A stretch of 64,000 nt of DNA from an uncultured Algibacter sp. (lineage in GTDB: Bacteria > Bacteroidota > Bacteroidia > Flavobacteriales > Flavobacteriaceae). Numbering within the stretch: position 1 is the stretch's first letter; each line of letters opens with the position of its first letter. A model generated the notes under the pieces. It was not told the DNA's origin, did not search any database, and saw nothing but the letters and a program-made list of their open reading frames with translations. The stretch covers positions 124,001 through 188,000 of the forward strand of contig NZ_CANKXG010000009.1 in assembly GCF_947487575.1 (NCBI RefSeq). Direction: 5' to 3'. Shown here piece by piece: positions 36,302-45,831 of the stretch. Both the position numbers and the translations under genes were made by a program.

Positions 36302-38305
36302 TTAGTAAGCTAAAAGAGCTTTCAGCTCCATTTCAAATCTGTTTTTAGGAAGATATTGTTGTTCTAATTGACTTGCAAAAGGGATTGGAGTTTCCATACT
36401 TGCAACACGTTTTACTGGTGCATCCAAGTATTTAAAACAATGCTCCATAATTCCTGCTGAAATATCACTAGCAATACCTCCAAAAAGAGAATCCTCTTGA
36501 AGAATAATGGCTTTACCAGTTTTCTTAACAGAATTATAAATAGTTTCAACATCCAAAGGTTGAAGTGTTCTTAAATCAATTAGGTCTGCCGAAATATCAA
36601 GATTATTATCTAAAGTTTCTAAAGCCCAATGCACAGTTGCTCCATAGGCGATAATAGTAATATCTTGTCCTGTTTTTAAAAGTGATGCTTTACCAAAAGG
36701 TAGTGTGAAATAATCAACAGGTACATCTTGCCGAATGCTTCTATACAGGCCTTTATGCTCAAAAAATAACACAGGATTTGGGTCGTTAATTGCGGTATTT
36801 AGTAAGCCTTTAGCATCATAAGGAAACGCTGGGTAAATCACCTTTAATCCTGGTGTTTTTGTAAACCAAGCTTCGTTTGTTTGTGAATGAAATGGTCCTG
36901 CCGCCACGCCACCTCCACAAGGCATTCTGATAACCACATCGGCATTTTGATTCCATCTATAATACGATTTAGCCAAATAGTTTATAACGGGATTAAAACC
37001 AGAAGTCACAAAATCTGCAAATTGCATTTCTACAACACTTTTTATATCAGCAATGGATAACCCCATGGCGGTTTCTACGATTGAAGATTCACAAATTGGA
37101 GTGTTCCGTATGCGTTCTTTTCCAAATTGCTCTACAAACCCATCAGTAATTTTAAAAGCACCACCGTATTCAGCAATGTCTTGACCCATAATTACCAAAT
37201 CAGAATGCTTTTCCATACTCTGCTTTAAAGCACTAGAAATCGCATCTATAAAACGAATCTCTTCAGAGTTTGATTTATGGTTAAATTCTTGATAATTAAA
37301 TAATTGAAAAACATCATTTAACTCTTTGGTTTTATCTGGCTTGATGTCTTCTTCCGCGAAAGCGACTTTTAAATGTTCATTAATTTCATGAACAATGGCT
37401 TCTTTAAAAGTCACTTCATCAGCTTCATTTAAAATATTATTCTCTTTTAAAAAGGCTTGAAAATTTATTAGAGGATCTTTAGTTGCCCAAGTATCCATAA
37501 GTTCTTGTGGAACATATTTTGTACCACTCGCCTCTTCATGTCCGCGCATTCTAAAAGTCTTAAATTCTAATAATATAGGTCTGGGGGTTTTTCTAATATC
37601 TTCTGCTAATTGACTAACCTTAGTGTAAACTTCAAGAATGTTATTGCCATCTATAATATGAGATTCTATGCCGTATCCTAAACCTCTATCTGCAATATCT
37701 TTACAGTTATACTGCTCATTTGTTGGAGTTGACAAACCGTAACCGTTATTTTCAACACAAAATAAAACAGGTAATTGCCATACAGATGCCACATTTAATG
37801 CTTCATGAAAATCCCCTTCACTAGTTCCGCCTTCACCAGTAAAAACTGCTGTAACTTGTTTTTTGTTTTTCAATTTTGAAGCTAAAGCAATACCATCTGC
37901 AACACCCAATTGTGGGCCTAGGTGAGAAATCATTCCAACAATTTTATATTGCTGGGTTCCAAAATGAAATGATCTATCCCTACCCTTTGTAAAGCCAGAA
38001 GCTTTTCCTTGCCATTGTGCAAATAATCTATAAAGTGGTATTTCTCTAGTTGTAAAAACACCCAAATTTCTATGCATTGGTAGAATGTATTCATTGCTTT
38101 GCATAGCCATAGTTACTCCAACAGATATAGCTTCCTGCCCTATACCAGAAAACCATTTACTAATTTTACCCTGTCTCAATAAAATAAGCATCTTTTCTTC
38201 TATCAACCTTGATTTTAACATATTCCTATATAGGGAAAGTAGCATGCTATTATCTAATTGCGTAGTATTATAATCTATGTTAGATAAAGAATTTATTGTT
38301 TTCAT
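36302..38305 (-). CDS. Branched-chain 2-oxoacid dehydrogenase E1, fused alpha and beta
   Basis: Thiamine-diphosphate enzyme of 667 aa that decarboxylates branched 2-oxoacids and passes the acyl group to lipoyl E2, giving precursors of branched fatty acids. The alpha half (about 1-325) holds GEGGTSEGDFHEALN and ENNGYGLSTPT, the TPP/Mg motif. The beta half (about 345-667) holds MGQDIAEYGGAFKITDGF and GGGVAAGPFHSQ. Fusion of the two subunits is common in Bacteroidota. The E2 and E3 genes are not adjacent. It is convergent with exbD. Confidence 0.93.
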   Translation of the reverse strand: MKTINSLSNIDYNTTQLDNSMLLSLYRNMLKSRLIEEKMLILLRQGKISKWFSGIGQEAISVGVTMAMQSNEYILPMHRNLGVFTTREIPLYRLFAQWQGKASGFTKGRDRSFHFGTQQYKIVGMISHLGPQLGVADGIALASKLKNKKQVTAVFTGEGGTSEGDFHEALNVASVWQLPVLFCVENNGYGLSTPTNEQYNCKDIADRGLGYGIESHIIDGNNILEVYTKVSQLAEDIRKTPRPILLEFKTFRMRGHEEASGTKYVPQELMDTWATKDPLINFQAFLKENNILNEADEVTFKEAIVHEINEHLKVAFAEEDIKPDKTKELNDVFQLFNYQEFNHKSNSEEIRFIDAISSALKQSMEKHSDLVIMGQDIAEYGGAFKITDGFVEQFGKERIRNTPICESSIVETAMGLSIADIKSVVEMQFADFVTSGFNPVINYLAKSYYRWNQNADVVIRMPCGGGVAAGPFHSQTNEAWFTKTPGLKVIYPAFPYDAKGLLNTAINDPNPVLFFEHKGLYRSIRQDVPVDYFTLPFGKASLLKTGQDITIIAYGATVHWALETLDNNLDISADLIDLRTLQPLDVETIYNSVKKTGKAIILQEDSLFGGIASDISAGIMEHCFKYLDAPVKRVASMETPIPFASQLEQQYLPKNRFEMELKALLAY

Positions 38306-38452
38306 GTGCTAATATCTATTGTTTTTTAATGGTTACATGTAACCTCCATAAAATTATCATTTTGTGTTTTGACTGATATATTAGAAGTTTCACAAAGAAA
38401 TGATTATTTCATTATCAAATATACTATAATTAGTGTTTATTAGTTGGAATAA

Positions 38453-38481
38453 TTGCATATAACGCAGTATAAATAACTTTG
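38453..38481 (+). promoter_or_regulatory. Promoter of the oxygenase-SUI1 operon
   Basis: TTG (38453-38455), an 18-nt spacer, then TAACTTTG (38474-38481), a good Bacteroidota match. A second -7-like TACATTTG at 38492-38499 lacks a TTG at the right distance. The ATG at 38528 is 46 bp downstream. Confidence 0.65.
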
Positions 38482-38527
38482 AATGTTTTTGTACATTTGT
38501 GTTATACTCACTTTAAAATCGCACCTT

Positions 38528-39478
38528 ATGAATACCATACCAAGTGTTAATTTAAAAGACTTTCTTTCTAATGATTCAGTTAGAAAACAAAATTTTGTAG
38601 AAGCTATAGGAAGGGCTTATGAAGATATTGGTTTTGTGGCACTTAAAGGGCATTTTTTAGATGATGCTTTAGTTGATAATTTATATGAAGAAGTAAAAAA
38701 CTTTTTTAGTTTGCCAACTGAAACTAAACAGAAATATGAAATCCCAGGAATTGGCGGTCAACGTGGTTATGTGTCTTTTGGGAAAGAAAGTGCTAAAGGT
38801 AAAAAAGAAGGAGACCTAAAAGAGTTTTGGCATTTTGGTCAGTATGTTGAAAATAATGATAAACTTAAAGCCGAATACCCTGATAATGTTGTAGTAAACG
38901 AACTAGCAGAATTCAATAGAATTGGAAAAGAAGCTTATAGAATGCTTGAAAAAACGGCAAAACATGTGTTACGTGCTTTGGCTTTACATTTAGGATTAGA
39001 AGAAACTTATTTTGACAATTATATTCATAATGGAAATTCAATTTTGCGACCAATACACTACCCGCCAATAGCCCAAGAACCCGACGAAGCTGTTAGAGCA
39101 GCTGCACATGGTGATATTAATTTAATAACCCTATTAATGGGCGCGCAAGGAAGAGGTTTGCAGGTTCAAAATCATAAAGGCGAATGGCTTGATGCTATTG
39201 CAGAAGCTGATGAATTAATGATTAATGTTGGCGATATGCTTTCAAGACATACAAACAATAAACTAAAATCGACAATACATCGTGTAATAAACCCACCTAA
39301 AGAACTTTGGGGAACATCACGTTATTCCATCCCTTTTTTCATGCACCCTATTAGTGAAATGAAATTAGATGTTTTGGAAGGCTGTATTGATGAAAACAAT
39401 CCAAAACAATTTGAAGATATTACAGCAGGCCAATTTCTAGAAGAGCGCTTAATTGAATTGGGACTGAAGAAAAAATAA
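38528..39478 (+). CDS. 2-oxoglutarate/Fe(II) oxygenase, isopenicillin N synthase-like
   Basis: Non-heme iron oxygenase of 316 aa. The iron triad is His194, Asp196 (AAHGDINLIT) and His251 (STIHRV), and RYS (265-267) would bind 2-oxoglutarate. An N-terminal DIOX_N domain covers about 1-120. The substrate is unknown; similar proteins act in secondary or flavonoid-like metabolism and in housekeeping hydroxylations. The ATG at 38528 is preferred to an upstream TTG frame extension because the domain starts there and the promoter lies just upstream. The next gene, SUI1, is 27 bp away. Confidence 0.88.
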   Translation: MNTIPSVNLKDFLSNDSVRKQNFVEAIGRAYEDIGFVALKGHFLDDALVDNLYEEVKNFFSLPTETKQKYEIPGIGGQRGYVSFGKESAKGKKEGDLKEFWHFGQYVENNDKLKAEYPDNVVVNELAEFNRIGKEAYRMLEKTAKHVLRALALHLGLEETYFDNYIHNGNSILRPIHYPPIAQEPDEAVRAAAHGDINLITLLMGAQGRGLQVQNHKGEWLDAIAEADELMINVGDMLSRHTNNKLKSTIHRVINPPKELWGTSRYSIPFFMHPISEMKLDVLEGCIDENNPKQFEDITAGQFLEERLIELGLKKK

Positions 39479-39505
39479 GTTTTCAGTTTATTAAATACTA
39501 AAACA

Positions 39506-39835
39506 ATGGATTTACAAGATCAACTAAAAAATTTGTTCCCAGGTCATGTTGAAGAAGAAACAACTCCTAATACAAATAATGATTCAAGTATTTGGATGCA
39601 GAATGACCCTATACTTTGCAAATACGAAAAGCGCAAAGGGAAACCAATAACTATACTTGAGGGTTATACTGGTGCAACAGAAGATTTCAAAATACTAGCG
39701 AAAGAAATTAAAACTAAATTGAGTGTAGGTGGTAGTTTTAAAGATGATAAAATTATTATTCAAGGGGATTACCGTGATAAAATTATGCAAATGCTCAAAG
39801 ACAAAGGGTTTAATGTAAAACGGGTTGGCGGATAA
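39506..39835 (+). CDS. SUI1/eIF1-like translation factor (YciH)
   Basis: Protein of 109 aa with a linker-like N-terminus (about 1-38) and the SUI1 fold in the C-terminal two thirds: KRKGKPITILEGYTGATEDF, then LKTKLSVGGSFKDDKIIIQG type segments and GFNVKRVGG. Bacterial homologues bind the small ribosomal subunit and influence start-codon choice under stress. It sits 27 bp after the oxygenase and 3 bp before the DUF1835 gene. Confidence 0.92.
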   Translation: MDLQDQLKNLFPGHVEEETTPNTNNDSSIWMQNDPILCKYEKRKGKPITILEGYTGATEDFKILAKEIKTKLSVGGSFKDDKIIIQGDYRDKIMQMLKDKGFNVKRVGG

Positions 39836-39838
39836 TTT

Positions 39839-40780
39839 ATGAATAAACAACCATTACATATTACCAACGGAGGTGTTGTAACTAAATATTTAAATGAGTT
39901 AGAAATTGTTGGTGAGAAACTTACTTGGCAAGAAATGCTTTGTGAGGGCCCCACAAAAGAAAAAGTTTATTCTAAAGAATTAATCGAATTAAGAGAGGCT
40001 TTTTTAAATAAGTTTTACAATGTTGAATTAGACCTAGAAAAAGTAGAATTTGCAATAGAACAATTGAGTAATCCAGAACGCTATTCTGAAATTGTGCTTT
40101 GGTTTGAATATGATTTGTTTTGTCATATAAATATGATAGCTGTAATTAGCTTGCTTCAACAAAAAAAGATAAGCCTTCCTCTATATTTAGTTTGTAGTGG
40201 CAGAGTATCTGGAAGTAAAACCTTAAAAGGTTTAGGTGAACTAAATTCTGAACAACTCTTAAACCATTATAAAGACAAAGTAATTTTAACTAAAACTGAT
40301 ATAAATTTAGCTACAACAGTTTGGGGTATTTATTGTGGTAAGGACCATAATTTGTTAAAACCATTTATAGTACAAAGTTCTTCATTTAAATACTTAAGTA
40401 ATTGTTTAAAAGCGCATCTTAAACGTTTTCCAGACTCTATTGATGGATTAAATATTCTAGAAAGAAATATATTGGAAATTGTAAGAGATAACACTATTAA
40501 ATCAAAACATCATTTATTAGGCTATGCGCTAAATTACCAAGGTTACTATGGTTTTGGCGATATGCAATTGGAACGACTAATAGAGAAGTTAAACATTTTT
40601 TTTACTGAAGAAAATGATTTATTAAATCTCAATAGAATGGGGCATGAAGCTTTGCTTGGTCAGCTAAATTTTTCTGCTAAAATTGATAGTAAAATGGCAT
40701 TTGGCGGTGTAAATAAATATGATTTTCAATTTAGCAAAAAACTGAATAAACTTGTTAAAACAGTAACGAATGTTCATTAA
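39839..40780 (+). CDS. DUF1835 protein
   Basis: Soluble protein of 313 aa. The N-terminus LHITNGGVVTKYLNELEIVG and the EMLCEGP segment are the DUF1835 hallmark, and VLWFEYDLFCHINMIAVISLL follows in the middle. The family has no known activity. Its gene starts 3 bp after SUI1 and overlaps the nucleoside phosphorylase gene by 11 nt, so it is tightly coupled to both. Its C-terminal part (about 190-313) has a winged-helix-like look (HEALLGQLNFSAK). Confidence 0.78.
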   Translation: MNKQPLHITNGGVVTKYLNELEIVGEKLTWQEMLCEGPTKEKVYSKELIELREAFLNKFYNVELDLEKVEFAIEQLSNPERYSEIVLWFEYDLFCHINMIAVISLLQQKKISLPLYLVCSGRVSGSKTLKGLGELNSEQLLNHYKDKVILTKTDINLATTVWGIYCGKDHNLLKPFIVQSSSFKYLSNCLKAHLKRFPDSIDGLNILERNILEIVRDNTIKSKHHLLGYALNYQGYYGFGDMQLERLIEKLNIFFTEENDLLNLNRMGHEALLGQLNFSAKIDSKMAFGGVNKYDFQFSKKLNKLVKTVTNVH

Positions 40781-41639
40781 AGAGTCTGAACTTATCTTAA
40801 ATCCAGATGGAAGTATTTATCATTTGAATTTAAAGCCTGAAAATATTGCAAACACTATCATTTTTGTGGGAGATCAAGATCGTGTTAGTAAAGTGACGGC
40901 ACATTTTGATTCTATTGAGTTTGAAACTCAAAAGCGCGAATTTAAAACGCAAACAGGTCATTACAAAGGGAAGCGTATTACTGTAATTTCTACCGGTATT
41001 GGCCCTGATAATATTGATATAGTTTTAAATGAATTAGATGCTCTTGTTAATATCAATTTTAAAACAAGGCAAGTAAAAGAAAAACTCATAAGTCTTGATA
41101 TTATTAGAATAGGAACTTCTGGTGCATTGCAAAATAATATTCCTGTAGATTCTTTTCTACTAAGTGCACATGCACTTGATATTAACGGAATGCTACATGC
41201 GTATCAAATAAACACAATAAGTAACACAAAAATAGAAGATGCTTTTATTAAGCAAACACATTGGCATACCAGCAAGTCAAAACCAATAGTAGTCAATAGT
41301 AGTGATAAGCTTTTAAAAAGGTTTGAAAGTAATAAAACACATAAAGGTTTAACGGCTACAGCTGGTGGATTTTATGGTCCACAAGGGCGGGTTTTAAGGT
41401 TAGCTATTCAAGATGCAGAATTAAATTCAAAAATGGATGCTTTCAACTTCAATGGTATTAAAATTACTAACTTAGAAATGGAAACTTCGGCTATTTACGG
41501 ATTATCAAAGCTATTAGGACATGAAGCTATATCTTTAAATGCCATTATAGCTAATAGAGTTTTGGGTGATTTTAGTAAAAACCCAAATACAGTTATTGAA
41601 AATTTAATAATATACACACTTAACAAAATTATAGAATAA
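40770..41639 (+). CDS. Nucleoside phosphorylase (uridine/purine phosphorylase family)
   Basis: PNP/UDP-type enzyme of 289 aa that would split a nucleoside with phosphate, salvaging the base. IIFVGDQDRV and VISTGIGPDNIDIVLNEL mark the phosphate-binding part, IRIGTSGALQNNIPVDSFLL is the core, and ITNLEMETSAIYGLSKLLGH holds the ribose-binding MET/E motif. Which nucleoside it prefers cannot be read here. It overlaps DUF1835 by 11 nt and precedes the binding-fold gene by 13 bp. Confidence 0.9.
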   Translation: MFIKESELILNPDGSIYHLNLKPENIANTIIFVGDQDRVSKVTAHFDSIEFETQKREFKTQTGHYKGKRITVISTGIGPDNIDIVLNELDALVNINFKTRQVKEKLISLDIIRIGTSGALQNNIPVDSFLLSAHALDINGMLHAYQINTISNTKIEDAFIKQTHWHTSKSKPIVVNSSDKLLKRFESNKTHKGLTATAGGFYGPQGRVLRLAIQDAELNSKMDAFNFNGIKITNLEMETSAIYGLSKLLGHEAISLNAIIANRVLGDFSKNPNTVIENLIIYTLNKIIE

Positions 41640-41652
41640 ACGGATTGATTTA

Positions 41653-42507
41653 ATGAAGAAAGTAAACATTGGCGGTGTGCCAGAACATTTCAACTTAGCT
41701 TGGTACTTAACGCTAAAAAACGGAGAATATAAAGATGAAAATATCAATTTGCGCTGGCATGATTATTACGGTGGTACTGGTGCCATGTGTAAGGCATTAC
41801 GAAATGGCGACATAGATATTGCTGTAATTTTAACTGAAGGAATTATTAAAGATATTATAGACGGAAACCCCAGTAAAATTGTGCAAACATTTGTAAAAAC
41901 ACCTCTTGTATGGGGTGTTCATGTAGCTCACGATTCAAATTATAAAGAGGTCAAAGATTTAAAAGGTACTAAAGCTGCAATTAGTAGATATGGTTCTGGT
42001 TCGCATTTAATGGCATATATAAATGCTGAAAATAACAATTGGAATTTAGAAAAAGATCTTGATTTTGAAGTGATAAAAAATCTTGATGGTGCTGTTGAAG
42101 GTTTAACTAAAGGTAAAGCTGATTATTTTTTATGGGAAAAATTCACCACAAAACCTATTGTAGATAGTGGTGTGTTTAGACGCATTGACAACTGCCCTTC
42201 TCCATGGCCTTGTTTTGTTATTGCTGTGAGAGAAGATTTTATTGAAAACAATAAGAGCGATTTAAAAACGATTTTAGAAATTATCAATAACACAACTTCA
42301 GACTTTAAAGATATACCAAGTATTGATAAATCCATTGCCAACCGTTACGAGCAAAAGCTTGAAGATGTTCAAGAATGGTTAAGTATTACCGAATGGTCTC
42401 AAGAGTTAATTGATGAAAAAACAGTTTTGAATGTTCAAAAAGAACTGTTTGCACTTGATATTATCCCAGAGATTGTTGAATACGAAAAGTTGATTTATAA
42501 GTTGTAA
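41653..42507 (+). CDS. Type 2 periplasmic-binding-fold protein without signal peptide
   Basis: Protein of 284 aa resembling NMT1/TauA-like substrate-binding proteins: INLRWHDYYGGTGAMCKAL, AVILTEGIIKDIIDG, and LKGTKAAISRYGSGSH. It starts directly with the fold (KKVNIGGVPEHFNLAWYLTL) and lacks a signal peptide or lipobox. It should be cytoplasmic, so it is unlikely to be an ordinary ABC uptake receptor. No permease or ATPase gene is adjacent. It lies 13 bp after the nucleoside phosphorylase and may be an enzyme or sensor in the same pathway. Confidence 0.78.
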   Translation: MKKVNIGGVPEHFNLAWYLTLKNGEYKDENINLRWHDYYGGTGAMCKALRNGDIDIAVILTEGIIKDIIDGNPSKIVQTFVKTPLVWGVHVAHDSNYKEVKDLKGTKAAISRYGSGSHLMAYINAENNNWNLEKDLDFEVIKNLDGAVEGLTKGKADYFLWEKFTTKPIVDSGVFRRIDNCPSPWPCFVIAVREDFIENNKSDLKTILEIINNTTSDFKDIPSIDKSIANRYEQKLEDVQEWLSITEWSQELIDEKTVLNVQKELFALDIIPEIVEYEKLIYKL

Positions 42508-42550
42508 GGTTCTCTACGCTTTTTAAATGTTAATAATTTATCAAATTGAA

Positions 42551-42580
42551 TTGAAACGCTTTTACGATTCCCTATTTTTG
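42551..42580 (+). promoter_or_regulatory. Promoter of the TlpA-like lipoprotein gene
   Basis: TTG (42551-42553), a 19-nt spacer, then TATTTTTG (42573-42580) is an exact match to the Bacteroidota vegetative consensus. The ATG is 21 bp downstream. Confidence 0.75.
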
Positions 42581-42601
42581 GTGCTTAAATAAAATCATAA
42601 A

Positions 42602-43975
42602 ATGAAAAAACTTTTTTTTATTGCTATTGCAATAACTTTAATTGGATGTAAAAATGAAGTTAAACCAGAATATGCTATCATTTCTGGTAAAATAACCAAT
42701 AAACAAAATGGAGATTTAACTATTAATACTGAAGACAGAAGTGTTGAGGAGAAAATAGATGTTGCTCCAGACGGTACTTTTACTGATACACTAAGTACAG
42801 ATATAAGCTCTTACATCCTTTTTGATAGTAAAAATCCTGTTTTTCTTAAAGTTAAGTCTGGGGACAATTTAAATATAACTTACGATGCAACAGATTTTGA
42901 AAACTCATTAGTTATAACTGGTAATGGCGCAGAGATTAATAATTATATTATTGCAAAAAGAAAAACAGAAATGGATCTCTCAAAGAAGAGTGCTGAAATT
43001 TTTCAAAAAAATGAAGCTGACTATAAAACGAGTATGCTAGAATTTAAAGCTTCACAAGAAAAATTATTAAATAATACCAAAGGTTTACCAAGTGATTATG
43101 TTGAAAAAGAGAAGAGAGACTTAAATTATGGGTATTTAAGTAAACTGAATACTTATGAAAGAGGACATCAATATTTTACAAAAAATCAGGAATTTAAAGT
43201 TTCTGATAATTTTTTAAATGAGCTTAAAGATTTAGATTATACTAATGTTGAAGATTTTAAATTCTCTAGTAATTACAAGGGTCTTGTAAATGACTATTAT
43301 AGTATTAAAGCAAGGGCGTTAAGTAAAAAAGATTCTATGTCTTATGATTTAGTTTTTTTAAGTAGTATGGCTAATATAGAACAGGAAACGATTAAAAATA
43401 CACTCATATTTGACTTTGCAAACTTTAATATACCATACTCTAAAGATGTTGATGCATTTTATAAGATGTATACTGAAAATTCTACAAACGAAAAAAACAA
43501 TAAATTAATTGCTGAAAAGTATAATAAACTTACAGCTTTAAAGAAGGGAAAGCCATCTCCTAAATTTGTTGATTATGAAAATCATGCTGGTGGAAAAATG
43601 TCTTTGGATGATTTAAAAGGAAAGTATGTTTATATTGATGTTTGGGCAACATGGTGCGGGCCATGTATACAACAAATACCTTATTTACAAGAGGTAGAAA
43701 AAAAATATCATGATAAGAATATTGAATTTGTAAGTATTTCTATTGATACGCCTAATAATCATGAAAAATGGAAGACCATGGTTAATGAAAAAGGATTAAG
43801 TGGTATACAGTTAATTGCAGATAATAATTGGAATTCTAATTTTGTGCAAGAATACCAAATTCAGGGTATACCAAAGTTTATTTTAATAGATGCTGAAGGA
43901 AATATTGTGGATTCAAATGCACCAAGACCTTCAAGTGAAAAATTAATTGAATTATTTAATAGTCATAATATTTAA
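42602..43975 (+). CDS. TlpA-like thiol-disulphide lipoprotein
   Basis: Protein of 457 aa. The lipobox is in MKKLFFIAIAITLIGCKN, so it is anchored in the membrane and faces the periplasm. Residues about 25-120 resemble a DUF4369-type domain, and a long helical linker follows. The last 140 residues are a thioredoxin fold with WATWCGPC and a cis-Pro loop (IQGIPKFILID). It should reduce or shuffle disulphides in envelope proteins. It has its own promoter and a terminator just after. Confidence 0.9.
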   Translation: MKKLFFIAIAITLIGCKNEVKPEYAIISGKITNKQNGDLTINTEDRSVEEKIDVAPDGTFTDTLSTDISSYILFDSKNPVFLKVKSGDNLNITYDATDFENSLVITGNGAEINNYIIAKRKTEMDLSKKSAEIFQKNEADYKTSMLEFKASQEKLLNNTKGLPSDYVEKEKRDLNYGYLSKLNTYERGHQYFTKNQEFKVSDNFLNELKDLDYTNVEDFKFSSNYKGLVNDYYSIKARALSKKDSMSYDLVFLSSMANIEQETIKNTLIFDFANFNIPYSKDVDAFYKMYTENSTNEKNNKLIAEKYNKLTALKKGKPSPKFVDYENHAGGKMSLDDLKGKYVYIDVWATWCGPCIQQIPYLQEVEKKYHDKNIEFVSISIDTPNNHEKWKTMVNEKGLSGIQLIADNNWNSNFVQEYQIQGIPKFILIDAEGNIVDSNAPRPSSEKLIELFNSHNI

Positions 43976-43993
43976 CTAATTGAATTATATTTT

Positions 43994-44020
43994 AAAAAGC
44001 CGCAATTTGCGGCTTTTTTT
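43994..44020. terminator. Bidirectional terminator between the TlpA-like gene and nnr
   Basis: AAAAAGCCGCAA and TTGCGGCTTTTT form a GC-cored hairpin with A- and T-runs on both sides. It lies 18 bp after the TlpA-like stop and ends 1 bp before the convergent nnr stop codon at 44022, so it can serve both. Confidence 0.92.
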
Positions 44021-44021
44021 A

Positions 44022-45572
44022 TTATTCATTTCCATTCTCTTGCGGAGGTTGAACTTGTTCTGGTTGCTTAAATAAATCAAGGTAAGCCTCTCCTATATAA
44101 TCAATTACATGGCTGGCTATTAGGCTTTGATATCCAAAATCTTCAACAGCAATATCGGCAGATCTTCCATGTAAATACACTCCAAAAATAGCGGCTACTA
44201 AAGGGCTGTAACCTTGAGAAATTAATCCTGTAATAACGCCAGTTAAAACATCTCCACTTCCTGCTGTAGACAGTCCTGGGTTTCCTGTTGTATTCACATA
44301 AAGTTTATCTTCAGAAACGGTAATTGAATTAGCGCCTTTTACAACTATTATGACGTTATACTTTTTTGAAAATACTTTTATTTTATTCAATTTATCAAAA
44401 TCATTTTCCCAGACACCAATTAATCGCTCTAATTCCTTAGGATGTGGTGTTAATACGGTAGCTTGCGGTAATAATTTTAATAAATTTTTCTTTTTGGAAA
44501 GAATATTTACACCATCAGCATCAATGACTAATGGCGCTTTGTTTTTTTTCAAAAAAGAAGTAAAAGCTGTTATTGTTTTTGCGTCTGTCCCTACTCCTAT
44601 TCCAAAACCAACAACTGTTGGTTCAATGTCAAATTTTATAGATGTTATTTTTTCTTCATCTGTATCAGTAATCACCATAGCTTCAGGAAAAGAGGCTTGT
44701 AAAGCATGATATCCGCATTTTGGAACAAAGGCTGAAACTAAACCTGCACCTGCAGATAAAGTTGCTCTACTGGTTAAAGTAACTGCGCCAATTTTTCCGT
44801 AGCTACCACCAATAATTAAGGCGTGACCAAACTGTCCTTTATGTGAAAATTTTTCTCTGGGAATGTAATTAGGTAATACTTCATGCTTCCCTATTAACTC
44901 AACCTCGGTTTCAGTTGTAAACAAAAACTCCTGATCTAACCCAATGTCAATAACTTCCCATTGTATAGTGTATTTAGCCGTTTCTGGTAAAAAGAAAACT
45001 AATTTTGGCGATGCAAAACTTAACGTGAATCCTGCCCAAACAACGGCATCTTCATCGTCTATTGCTTTATCAGGATAGAGACCAGAAGGCATGTCAATAG
45101 ATAATGTAAATGCTTTACTGGCTCTAAAATGCATAAATAACTTCTTCACCCATTCATCTATAGGTCTATTTAAACCTATTCCGAAAACAGCATCTACAAT
45201 TATATCATCTGGATGCATTTCCGGAAACTCTTCGGCACAACTTAATAGAGTTGGCCATTTTTTAGTAACATTTTTAATACGATCATAATTAATAAGGAAA
45301 TCTTTAGAGCGCTTATCGCTACAATTAATAACATACGTATTTACATTATAACCGTGAGTAATTAAATGCCTAGCAATTACTAACCCATCGCCTCCATTAT
45401 TTCCGATGCCACAAAACACATGAATTGGTACTTGAGCACCTTGCATACGGGCATGTAACCAATTAAAAATTTGTGACCCAGCTCGCTCCATTAAATCGGT
45501 TGAGGATATCTTTTGTTTTTCTGAGGTTAAGGCATCCCCTTCGTAAATCTGTTCTTTAGAAAATACTTTCAT
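44022..45572 (-). CDS. nnr: Bifunctional NAD(P)HX epimerase/dehydratase
   Basis: Repair enzyme of 516 aa for hydrated NAD(P)H. The N-terminal YjeF_N epimerase domain (about 1-215) has HVFCGIGNNGGDGLVIARHL and DAVFGIGLNRP. The C-terminal ADP/ATP-dependent dehydratase domain (about 230-500) has ALIIGGSYGKIGAVTL and NPGLSTAGSGDVLTGVITGL, split across the ribokinase-like fold. Length and domain order match E. coli Nnr. The acidic C-terminal tail is short. It is convergent with the TlpA-like gene and divergent from the threonine operon. Confidence 0.95.
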   Translation of the reverse strand: MKVFSKEQIYEGDALTSEKQKISSTDLMERAGSQIFNWLHARMQGAQVPIHVFCGIGNNGGDGLVIARHLITHGYNVNTYVINCSDKRSKDFLINYDRIKNVTKKWPTLLSCAEEFPEMHPDDIIVDAVFGIGLNRPIDEWVKKLFMHFRASKAFTLSIDMPSGLYPDKAIDDEDAVVWAGFTLSFASPKLVFFLPETAKYTIQWEVIDIGLDQEFLFTTETEVELIGKHEVLPNYIPREKFSHKGQFGHALIIGGSYGKIGAVTLTSRATLSAGAGLVSAFVPKCGYHALQASFPEAMVITDTDEEKITSIKFDIEPTVVGFGIGVGTDAKTITAFTSFLKKNKAPLVIDADGVNILSKKKNLLKLLPQATVLTPHPKELERLIGVWENDFDKLNKIKVFSKKYNVIIVVKGANSITVSEDKLYVNTTGNPGLSTAGSGDVLTGVITGLISQGYSPLVAAIFGVYLHGRSADIAVEDFGYQSLIASHVIDYIGEAYLDLFKQPEQVQPPQENGNE

Positions 45573-45695
45573 TTATAATTAATTATAGATTTTTCATTTC
45601 TTATTACAATTAGTCGTTTTTTTTAAACGAATATTGAATCAAGATAAGAATATTGCAAAAAAAATATTTTAGTTTTTTTATAAGGCTAAAAGTAA

Positions 45696-45703
45696 TACTT
45701 TTG
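45696..45703 (+). promoter_or_regulatory. -7 box before the threonine leader ORF
   Basis: TACTTTTG matches TAnnTTTG exactly. No TTG box was found at 18-23 nt upstream. A start near 45710 would give a 5' leader of about 14 nt before ATG 45724. Confidence 0.5.
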
Positions 45704-45723
45704 GTGAGTATTATATAACTATA

Positions 45724-45831
45724 ATGAATCAATTAAACCAAAATACATTTGCAGCTGTTTCTTTTTTATCAAAAGGGAATACGTCTATTTTTGGTACAAC
45801 TACAAATACTACAACCCTTTGGGGTTACTAG
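45724..45831 (+). CDS. Threonine-rich leader peptide ORF of thrABC
   Basis: ORF of 35 codons that ends 85 bp before thrA. Eight codons are for threonine, and six of them fall in codons 25-31 (TTTNTTT). The last codons, TLWGY and stop, overlap a small hairpin (AACCC/GGGTT at about 45813-45826). A second hairpin is at 45857-45876. The arrangement matches ribosome-mediated attenuation, in which scarce Thr-tRNA stalls the ribosome, as in the E. coli thr leader. The amino-acid match to the downstream pathway is the main evidence. No canonical GC-rich terminator with a T-run was seen. Confidence 0.65.
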   Translation: MNQLNQNTFAAVSFLSKGNTSIFGTTTNTTTLWGY

